From Clostridia bacterium (lineage in GTDB: Bacteria; Bacillota; Clostridia; Oscillospirales; CAG-272), in NCBI GenBank assembly GCA_029010655.1, contig JAQXKW010000252.1, forward strand, positions 1 through 13,302: 13,302 nucleotides of DNA, in the 5' to 3' direction. The notes beneath the pieces are model-generated. The model saw only the letters and a list, made by a program, of their open reading frames with translations, had not been told where the DNA came from and did not search any database. Position 1 is the first letter of the stretch. The number at the start of each line of letters is the position of its first letter. Shown in pieces: positions 1-5,448 of this stretch. A program made the translations under genes and the position numbers.

Positions 1-165
1 GAATATATCATGATTCCCCAGTACGAGCAGACCGTAAAGAGTATTACCATGAAGCTGGATGAGAACGAAAGAAGCTCTCAGACCAGACTGATGAAGGTAA
101 AGGACATGACGATAAAAGCCCAGCTTCAGGCAAAGCACGCAGACGAAGACGAAGAAAACGCATAA
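1..165 (+). CDS. V-type ATP synthase subunit D, C-terminal end (partial)
   Basis: The first reading frame is open from the window edge to TAA at 163-165 and encodes the last 54 residues of a protein that begins upstream. The stretch EYIMIPQYEQTVKSITMKLD followed by ENERSSQTRLMKVKD matches the C-terminal coiled-coil helix of V/A-type ATPase subunit D, whose usual pattern is 'ALEYVxIPxLExTIxxIxMxLxExERExxxRLKxIK'. In the family, subunit D is the central rotor stalk that couples the A3B3 catalytic head to the membrane ring. The gene would normally close an ntp/atp operon lying left of the window. The tail (ADEDEENA) is acidic. A terminator follows a few bases after the stop, consistent with an operon end. 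Assignment rests on motif memory of a short fragment, so it is good but not certain. Confidence 0.78.
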   Translation, partial: EYIMIPQYEQTVKSITMKLDENERSSQTRLMKVKDMTIKAQLQAKHADEDEENA

Positions 166-196
166 TAAAAATCCGGGAAAGCACCCGGATTTTTAT
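166..196. terminator. Bidirectional intrinsic terminator
   Basis: A perfect 7-bp stem, ATCCGGG (171-177) and CCCGGAT (184-190), has a 6-nt loop. It is preceded by A-rich TAATAAAAA and followed by TTTTATTAT, so a U-tract follows the hairpin on either strand. It starts just past the stop of the V-ATPase fragment on the plus strand. It also lies downstream of the converging GH3 gene (stop at 251) on the minus strand, so it can serve both. Confidence 0.85.
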
Positions 197-205
197 TATG
201 TGTTT

Positions 206-231
206 TTACCTTTCTTTGAAAAGAAAGGTAA
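206..231. repeat. Perfect 11-bp inverted repeat, probable interspersed palindrome
   Basis: TTACCTTTCTT (206-216) and AAGAAAGGTAA (221-231) are exact reverse complements around a 4-nt loop, followed by CGAAAGAAACTTTA. It lacks a U-tract on the minus strand, so it is not a convincing terminator for the GH3 gene. Similar 'CTTTCTTTG…CAAAGAAAG-TAAC-AAAGAAAC' palindromes are recalled as repeated intergenic elements in many bacteria. Only one copy is visible here, so its repeat status is inferred. Confidence 0.5.
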
Positions 232-250
232 CGAAAGAAACTTTATCAAA

Positions 251-2401
251 TTATATTATCGTAACTTTTCCGACCTCGGGGGCGTAAGAACTGCCGCCTA
301 TAAAGACCGTGAAATCGCCTTTTTCTGCGGCGAATTTTCCGTTCTTGCCGTAGAAGCCCAGCTCGCCAAGACCGAGACGGAAGGTAACCGTTTTTTCTTC
401 GCCGGGGGCGAGGGTTATTCTTTCAAAGCCCTCAAGCTGACGGAGAGGACGCATCATTGAAGCTACCTTGTCACGAATGTAGCACTGTACTACCTCGTCG
501 CCTGTTCTGTCGCCCGTATTTTTCACCTTAACGCTGACTTCAAAGCATTTTCCGCCGTTTATCTCCTCCGGGGAAAGCTCCGTTTTGTCAAATGATACAT
601 CGGAGTATTCAAAGGCGGTGTAGGAAAGCCCGTGACCGAAGGGGTAAAGGGGCGCTCCGGTAGTATCACGGTAGTTCTTATACATAAACGGCTCTTTGGG
701 ATAGTATTCGTCCACATTCCGGCAGGAGGGGGTGCAGTTGTAATAAATGGGGATTTGCCCCGTAACACGGGGGAAGGACATGGGAAGACGGCCGGACGGA
801 TTTGTCTTTCCGTACAGAATATTTGCGGCGGCGTCTGCGGTCATGGTTCCGCTGTGCCAGCACCAAAGGATTGCATCGAATAAGGGCTCAACCTCGCCCA
901 AAGCCATGGGTCTGCCGTAGAAGAATACGCCCACCAGCTTCTTTGCGGACATTCTCGCCTTTTTAATAAGCGCCTTTTGATCCTCCGGTATTTCAAGGGT
1001 CGCAAGACCGGACGCTTCTCCCTCCGGGTGACCGCCCAAGGCAAGCACCACCGTATCGCTTTCCATTACGCCGTCATAACGGTCAATAAGATTGTTTGCG
1101 TGGGAAAAATTCGCTTTCGCCTCGGGGAAGTTCTTGCGGACTGCCTCCTCCAAGGTGTTTGCCCATTCGTTTACGCCGTCAAGAGTCCATGCGCCGAACA
1201 TTCTCCAGGTTTCTTTCAGGAAATCTCCCGTAAAGCCCACCGGCTCGGACTCGCTCAGGGGCAGAGCGCCGTTTTTGTTTTTCAGAAGCACCATGCCCTG
1301 TTCCGCGGCACGGAGTGCCAAAGCCTTGTGTGCGTCAATGTCCGCTTCCTCGTAGTGCACATACGGATTTTCAAAAAGACCAAGCTCGAATTTAACTCTC
1401 AGCACACGGCGCACAGCCTCGTCCACAATGCTTTCGTCAAGTCTGCCCTCCGCCACCTCTTTTTCAAGGTTTCTTAAATAGCATCTGTCCGCCATATCCA
1501 TGTCAACGCCGGCAGAAACAGACATTCTTGCCGCATCGGCGTTTGTTTCTGCAACTCCCTGCTTTTTAAGCTGTAAAACGGAATTGTAGTCGCTGACAAC
1601 AAAGCCGTCAAAGCCCAGCTCGTCACGGAGAAGCTCCGTCAGCAGATAATGGGAGGAGGTGGTGGGCTCGCCGCTTATTTCGTTAAAGGAGCTCATAACG
1701 GTGCGAAGCCCTGCGTCAACAGCACTTTTGAACGCAGGCAGATAGTAATTTCGCAGAGCATAATCGGAAAGCTCCGATTTCTGATAGTCGCGTCCGCCCT
1801 CCATGGCGCCGTAGCCTATGTAGTGCTTTGCACATGCCGCAAGGTTTTCACGGCGGGACAGGTCGTCACCCTGAAAGCCCTCAACGGCGGCTGCCGCCAT
1901 TTTTGAGCCCAGATACGGGTCCTCTCCGTAGCCCTCTACGCAGCGGCCCCACCGGGGATCGCGGGAAAGGTCCATCATAGGCGAAAACGACCAACGAATT
2001 CCGTCGTTTGCGGCTTCCTCGGATATGGCGGTGTAAGCGTCACGCACCAAGTCCGGGTCAAAGCCTGCCGCCATTGCAAGGGGAATGGGAAATACCACGT
2101 TGTGACCGTGTATAACGTCCTTTCCGTAAAGAACGGGAATGCCCAGACGGCTTTCCTCAACCGCAATTTTCTGAAGCTCGTTTACATATTTACGGTTGTT
2201 GTGAGCGGGATTTCCGTCTGTGGGACCGAAATGACCCGTGTTGCAGATAAAGGAGCCGATTTCGCCGTTTTTCAGCATTTCACGGTTTTCGGCTTCCATT
2301 CCGTGCTCGTTGCTCTGCTGATTAAGCTGACCCAGCTTCTCATGCAATGTCATTTTTGACAGTAATTCATCAATTTTCTTCTCGATTTCGGGATTTAACA
2401 T
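251..2401 (-). CDS. Glycoside hydrolase family 3 beta-glucosidase (BglX-like), cytoplasmic
   Basis: This 716-residue protein has the full three-domain GH3 layout. The N-terminal TIM barrel (about 1-345) carries RDPRWGR (147-153), KH (192-193) and the nucleophile region GFVVSDYNSV with Asp271. The alpha/beta sandwich (about 365-595) includes VLLKNKNGALPL (371-382) and PEGEASG, where Glu460 or Glu462 is the likely acid/base. It also holds the YPFGHGLSYT signature (586-595). A C-terminal fibronectin-III-like domain (about 620-716) contains VKNTGDRTGDEVVQCY. The family hydrolyses terminal beta-linked glucose (sometimes xylose) from oligosaccharides. No signal peptide or membrane segment is seen, so it likely acts in the cytoplasm on imported oligosaccharides. 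ATG at 2399-2401 is preceded by AAGGAG about 7 nt upstream. The gene is monocistronic and divergent from the hydrolase/isomerase operon. Substrate linkage cannot be read from sequence. Confidence 0.95.
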   Translation of the reverse strand: MLNPEIEKKIDELLSKMTLHEKLGQLNQQSNEHGMEAENREMLKNGEIGSFICNTGHFGPTDGNPAHNNRKYVNELQKIAVEESRLGIPVLYGKDVIHGHNVVFPIPLAMAAGFDPDLVRDAYTAISEEAANDGIRWSFSPMMDLSRDPRWGRCVEGYGEDPYLGSKMAAAAVEGFQGDDLSRRENLAACAKHYIGYGAMEGGRDYQKSELSDYALRNYYLPAFKSAVDAGLRTVMSSFNEISGEPTTSSHYLLTELLRDELGFDGFVVSDYNSVLQLKKQGVAETNADAARMSVSAGVDMDMADRCYLRNLEKEVAEGRLDESIVDEAVRRVLRVKFELGLFENPYVHYEEADIDAHKALALRAAEQGMVLLKNKNGALPLSESEPVGFTGDFLKETWRMFGAWTLDGVNEWANTLEEAVRKNFPEAKANFSHANNLIDRYDGVMESDTVVLALGGHPEGEASGLATLEIPEDQKALIKKARMSAKKLVGVFFYGRPMALGEVEPLFDAILWCWHSGTMTADAAANILYGKTNPSGRLPMSFPRVTGQIPIYYNCTPSCRNVDEYYPKEPFMYKNYRDTTGAPLYPFGHGLSYTAFEYSDVSFDKTELSPEEINGGKCFEVSVKVKNTGDRTGDEVVQCYIRDKVASMMRPLRQLEGFERITLAPGEEKTVTFRLGLGELGFYGKNGKFAAEKGDFTVFIGGSSYAPEVGKVTII

Positions 2402-2465
2402 AGCGTTCTCCTTTTGATACTTCCGTTTGCCCGCAAGGGGTAACCCGGGGCAAGACTATGAAATC

Positions 2466-2494
2466 ATTTTAGCGTATTTCTCCCATTATGTCAA
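2466..2494 (-). promoter_or_regulatory. Sigma-A-type promoter for the GH3 gene
   Basis: On the minus strand, TTGACA (2494-2489) is followed by a 17-nt spacer and TAAAAT (2471-2466), a near-consensus housekeeping promoter. Transcription would begin near 2459, giving a leader of about 58 nt. The leader contains a possible hairpin (TTGCCC at 2427-2432 with GGGCAA at 2448-2453), then the AAGGAG ribosome binding site. Confidence 0.8.
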
Positions 2495-2503
2495 CCGCCG
2501 TTA

Positions 2504-2532
2504 TTGACTTTGAGAGGACTTTGTGATATTCT
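2504..2532 (+). promoter_or_regulatory. Extended -10 promoter for the amidohydrolase/isomerase operon
   Basis: TTGACT (2504-2509), a 17-nt spacer and TATTCT (2527-2532) form the promoter, with an extended -10 TGA (2524-2526) directly before the hexamer. The start of transcription would fall near 2539, which places any start codon upstream of that outside the mRNA. The -35 is separated by only 9 bp from the -35 of the divergent GH3 promoter. Confidence 0.75.
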
Positions 2533-2566
2533 AAAAAAAGAAATTTATCGGAAAGAAGTGAAATAT

Positions 2567-3595
2567 ATGTTCGGAATTCAGTTGACCGACTACGACAGAA
2601 AGGTGTGGGAGGAGGAGCTGTGCGATTTTCTCCCCGACCGCATTATTGATACCCACGTACATATTTATAAGGAATCAATGGAGCGGTATGTTGCAGGGGA
2701 AACAAAGGGCTGTGTTTCATGGCCTCATATGGTGGCTCCCGACCTTACAATTGAGGATATGAAGGAGTCCTTTAGTCAGTTTTTCCCCGGCAAGCAGGTG
2801 AAGGCGGTTATTATGGGTATGCCCTCCTGCCAGCTTGATTTGGTAAACGAATATGCGCTGGAGTGCTCAAGAAAAGAAAACCTTCCCGCCCTTTTTTGCA
2901 CCAACTGGGACACCACCAAGGACGAAATAAGAGAGGCAATGCTGTCCGGATTTGTGGGAATAAAGCCTTATCTTAATAATTCTCCTGCGTATATCCCCGC
3001 AAACGAAGTGAGAATTTTCGACTTTCTTACAAAAGAGCATCTGGAGGTTATGGATGAGCTGGGCGGAATCGTTATGCTCCATATTCCCAGAAAGCTCCGT
3101 CTGCGTGACCCCGTAAACCTTGCCCAGATGATGGAGATAGAGGAAAAATATCCCAACGCCAAAATAATTATTGCGCATATCGGCAGAGCGTACGTTGAGG
3201 AGGATATAGGAAACGCCTTTGAAATTTTGAAAAATACAAAGAACATGATGTTCGATTTTACGGCAAACACCCTTACCGCCGCTATGGTCAAATGCATTGA
3301 GGCAGTAGGGCCCAAACGCCTTATGTTCGGCTCGGATATGCCTATTACCAAAATGAGAATGTACCGTATCTGCGAGGACGGACATTATGTGAACGTAGTT
3401 CCCAGAGGCTTTTACGGCGACGTTTCCTACGACCCCAATATGAAGGAGGTCGACGACTATTCCGAAATGACTACCTTCATGTACGAGGAATTGCGCTCCT
3501 TTAAGAAATGCGCAGAGGAACTGAAGCTTTCCCGTGACGAGGTGGCGGATATTATGTGCGGCAACTGTCAGAGACTGTTCGGAATTGAATTTTAA
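2567..3595 (+). CDS. Amidohydrolase-2 family metal-dependent hydrolase
   Basis: The product has 342 residues, with an amidohydrolase TIM-barrel fold (Amidohydro_2 type). The metal-site motifs appear in order: IIDTHVH with His30 and His32, GIKPY with Lys133, MLHIPR with His172, IIIAHIGR with His204, and LMFGSDMP with Asp257. This is a complete HxH…H…H…D set, so the enzyme should be active. Family members include sugar lactonases, decarboxylases and other C-O or C-N hydrolases; the substrate here is not known. The frame is open upstream to a codon at 2504, but that lies on the predicted -35 box. The ATG at 2567, after GAAAGAAGTG and inside the transcript, is the credible start. The ribosome binding site is weak. 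The gene lies 17 nt before the isomerase-like gene and is surely co-transcribed with it, suggesting sequential steps in a sugar pathway. Confidence 0.85.
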   Translation: MFGIQLTDYDRKVWEEELCDFLPDRIIDTHVHIYKESMERYVAGETKGCVSWPHMVAPDLTIEDMKESFSQFFPGKQVKAVIMGMPSCQLDLVNEYALECSRKENLPALFCTNWDTTKDEIREAMLSGFVGIKPYLNNSPAYIPANEVRIFDFLTKEHLEVMDELGGIVMLHIPRKLRLRDPVNLAQMMEIEEKYPNAKIIIAHIGRAYVEEDIGNAFEILKNTKNMMFDFTANTLTAAMVKCIEAVGPKRLMFGSDMPITKMRMYRICEDGHYVNVVPRGFYGDVSYDPNMKEVDDYSEMTTFMYEELRSFKKCAEELKLSRDEVADIMCGNCQRLFGIEF

Positions 3596-3612
3596 TATAA
3601 AACGAGGTAAAT

Positions 3613-5004
3613 ATGAAAAAGATTAAAATAGGCTTTATGCCCCTTTACATAAAGCTGTACGACGACTGCGGTCTTCAGGATATAAGAGACCGCCTTGAGC
3701 CTTTCTACGAAAAAATGGCAAAGGACTTTGAAGAAAAGGGCTTTGACGTTATCCGCACACCCTTCTGCCGCATTACGGCGGAATTTGAGGCGGCGGTTTC
3801 CGAGTACGAAAAGGAGGGTGCGGACGCTATCGTTACATGGCACGCCGCATATTCTCCCTCCCTTGAGTCTATCGATATTCTGGCAAACACAAAACTGCCT
3901 ATCGTAGTTCTGGACACAACGGAAACCTGCGATTTCAGCCCCACGCAGAACCCGGGCGAAATCAATATGAACCACGGTATTCACGGCGTTATGGATATGA
4001 CAAATATGCTCCGCCGCCGGGGTAAGGATTACGCCATTGTTGCAGGGCACTATCCCACAACCGACGTTCTCGACCGTGCGTGCCGCCTGGTAAAAGCGGC
4101 GGCAGGAGCCATGAGCCTTGCAGGGACACGTGTGGGAACTATCGGAGGCTCCTTCGACGGCATGGGAGATTTTCTTATTTCCGATGAAGAACTGTTCGAC
4201 AGATTCGGCGTTACCGCCGTATATTCCGACGGAAAAACGCTCAGTGCTCTTGCGGAATCGGTAACAGAGGCGGAAATCGACGCCGAGATCGAAAAGGACA
4301 ACAGGAGCTTTAAGCGGCTCAACGATTTTTCATATGAGAGCCACGCAAAAACCGTCCGCAACTGCCTTGCCGTCAGAAAGTGGATAGAAAAAGAGAAGCT
4401 TGACGCATTTACCGTCAATTTCCGTGAGATTAGACCCGAAAACGGTCTGGTTGTAATGCCCTTTATGGAAGCGTGCAAGCAGATGGCAAACGGTACGGGC
4501 TATGCGGGCGAGGGCGACGTGCTTACCGCCGCAATTACCGGCGCACTTATCAGGGGCTTCGGCGAAGCCACCTTTGTTGAAATTTTCTGTCCCGACTGGG
4601 AGGGCAACAGAATCTGCATTTCCCATATGGGCGAATTCAACGTGGCTTTGGCGGCAGGAACTCCCGAAATAAAGGAAATTCCCTTTACCTTCGGCAATGC
4701 GGACGATCCCGTGGTCTGCTACGGCAGATATAAGGCAGGCTCGGCTGTGTTCGTAAACGTGTTCAAGGATTCTGAAAAGTATAATATGCTTATCTCCCCC
4801 GTGGAGATGCAGGACGCCCCCGAGGATAGATTTGAGGGAACGGTTCGCGGGTGGTTCAAGCCCTGTATGCCTGTGGGAGACTTCCTTGCGGAGATTTCCA
4901 AGGCGGGAGTTACCCACCATTCGTCTCTCGTGTACGGTGCAGAGCTGTCCGAGCTCGAATTTTTCGGAAAGCTTCTGGGGCTGAATGTTATTACAGTAAA
5001 ATAA
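3613..5004 (+). CDS. L-arabinose/L-fucose isomerase-like protein
   Basis: The product has 463 residues, close to the length of L-arabinose isomerases. The N-terminal half is an alpha/beta domain of the FucI/AraA type (IVTWHAAYSP at 73-82, a conserved aldose-isomerase-like loop). The C-terminal half shows candidates for the four AraA metal and catalytic ligands: GYAGEGD (Glu300), ATFVEIF (Glu323), ISHMGEFN (His338) and VTHHSS (His435/436). The family interconverts aldoses and ketoses using Mn2+. Divergence from true AraA makes the substrate uncertain, so no symbol is given. ATG at 3613 follows GAGG (3604-3607) with 5-nt spacing. It is the second gene after the amidohydrolase and is closed by a strong terminator. 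No kinase, aldolase or transporter follows, so the rest of the pathway must be elsewhere. Confidence 0.8.
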   Translation: MKKIKIGFMPLYIKLYDDCGLQDIRDRLEPFYEKMAKDFEEKGFDVIRTPFCRITAEFEAAVSEYEKEGADAIVTWHAAYSPSLESIDILANTKLPIVVLDTTETCDFSPTQNPGEINMNHGIHGVMDMTNMLRRRGKDYAIVAGHYPTTDVLDRACRLVKAAAGAMSLAGTRVGTIGGSFDGMGDFLISDEELFDRFGVTAVYSDGKTLSALAESVTEAEIDAEIEKDNRSFKRLNDFSYESHAKTVRNCLAVRKWIEKEKLDAFTVNFREIRPENGLVVMPFMEACKQMANGTGYAGEGDVLTAAITGALIRGFGEATFVEIFCPDWEGNRICISHMGEFNVALAAGTPEIKEIPFTFGNADDPVVCYGRYKAGSAVFVNVFKDSEKYNMLISPVEMQDAPEDRFEGTVRGWFKPCMPVGDFLAEISKAGVTHHSSLVYGAELSELEFFGKLLGLNVITVK

Positions 5005-5007
5005 CAG

Positions 5008-5052
5008 AAAAAGGGCTGTCGCTGTGATTTATCACTTGCGACAGCCCTTTTT
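5008..5052 (+). terminator. Strong intrinsic terminator of the isomerase operon
   Basis: A perfect 10-bp stem, GGGCTGTCGC (5013-5022) with GCGACAGCCC (5038-5047), is capped by a secondary GTGA/TCAC pairing. It is flanked by AAAAA and TTTTT, so it could work in both directions. It begins 4 nt after the TAA of the isomerase-like gene. Confidence 0.92.
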
Positions 5053-5053
5053 C

Positions 5054-5088
5054 AGCGGTTAGCGGTTAGCGGCTAGCGGCTGGCGGCT
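5054..5088. repeat. Degenerate heptamer tandem repeat (5 units)
   Basis: Five consecutive 7-mers follow one another without spacers: AGCGGTT, AGCGGTT, AGCGGCT, AGCGGCT, GGCGGCT. Partial AGCCTAGCGGCGG continuations follow. The unit length and AT/GC transitions suggest slippage or decay. It is too short and has no spacers, so it is not a CRISPR. Confidence 0.8.
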
Positions 5089-5094
5089 AGCCTA

Positions 5095-5171
5095 GCGGCG
5101 GCAAAGCCGCCGCACAGCATGGGGACGCAAGCGTCCCCTGTCATTGCAGGGGTACAAGTACCCGTGGCAAT
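5095..5171. repeat. Three consecutive short-loop hairpins
   Basis: The first hairpin is GCGGCGGC (5095-5102), AAA, GCCGCCGC (5106-5113). The second is GGGGACGC (5121-5128), AA, GCGTCCCC (5131-5138). The third is GGGTAC (5150-5155), AA, GTACCC (5158-5163), itself enclosed by ATTGC (5143-5147) and GCAAT (5167-5171). All have perfect stems and 2-3-nt A loops, a shared design that points to a modular palindromic element family rather than a regulatory RNA of either neighbour. Confidence 0.75.
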
Positions 5172-5281
5172 CTCAACATATGCTCTGATGGCACCTTCCG
5201 TCAGCGAAAAAGCGTTAATAATACCGTAGGGCTCCGTCTTGTTCCCGCCGTTTATAAAGCGATAATCAGTATTTGGACACA

Positions 5282-5330
5282 ACTCATCCACCGGCAGAGC
5301 CGGTCCCCCTTCCCTTTATTAAGGGAAGGC
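5282..5330 (-). repeat. REP-like two-hairpin element
   Basis: Read on the minus strand, CCTTCCCTT…AAGGGAAGG (stem 5329-5321 with 5316-5308, 4-nt loop) is followed by GGG. Then comes ACCGGC…GCCGGT (5304-5299 with 5295-5290) and GGATGAGTTGT. This order, a purine/pyrimidine hairpin, a GC-rich hairpin and then GGATGAG-GT, resembles an interspersed repeat I recall from Clostridia genomes. A second copy is not present in this window. Confidence 0.6.
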
Positions 5331-5348
5331 TTTTTTCGGCGGGAGCAA

Positions 5349-5378
5349 GACGGTGCCCTATCGGTCTGCCGCACCGTC
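5349..5378. repeat. 8-bp inverted repeat
   Basis: GACGGTGC (5349-5356) and GCACCGTC (5371-5378) are exact reverse complements around a 14-nt loop. No U-tract follows on either side. It sits just beyond the terminator of the minus-strand operon, so it may be part of the repeat cluster. Confidence 0.5.
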
Positions 5379-5390
5379 CGTGCTTTGACA

Positions 5391-5434
5391 AAAAATAACT
5401 GCCGCCGTGATTTGCTCAACGGCGGCAGTTTTTC
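5391..5434 (-). terminator. Intrinsic terminator of the rpiR–ispH/rpsA operon
   Basis: A perfect 12-bp GC-rich stem pairs AACTGCCGCCGT (5397-5408) with ACGGCGGCAGTT (5419-5430) around a 10-nt loop. On the minus strand it is followed by a T-rich run (complement of AAAAAATA, 5390-5396). It begins 18 nt past the stop of the IspH-S1 gene. A T-run on the other side makes it usable in both directions. Confidence 0.92.
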
Positions 5435-5448
5435 ATCAGTTATTCCGA

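Larger units (their letters stand above)
5053..5396. other. Repeat-rich convergent intergenic region without a convincing gene
   Basis: About 340 bp lies between two strong terminators of converging operons. Nearly all of it is repeats or hairpins, listed separately. The unexplained core (about 5172-5281) is open on the minus strand as part of a 72-codon frame from ATG at 5291, but I see no proper ribosome binding site, no promoter and no recognised domain. The region is best viewed as an accumulation site for small palindromic elements. Confidence 0.7.

Noticed and set aside
200..460. 86-codon plus-strand frame at the GH3 3' end
   Set aside because: It starts in the intergenic palindrome and continues antisense to the fibronectin-like domain of the GH3 enzyme; no ribosome binding site.
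2504..2566. Possible 21-residue N-terminal extension of the amidohydrolase, starting at 2504
   Set aside because: The codon overlaps the predicted -35 box and lies upstream of the predicted transcript start (about 2539). The peptide has no family similarity. ATG at 2567 is used instead.
5054..5088. Heptamer array as a CRISPR or attachment site
   Set aside because: Units are 7 nt, contiguous and without spacers; no cas, integrase or tRNA gene is nearby.
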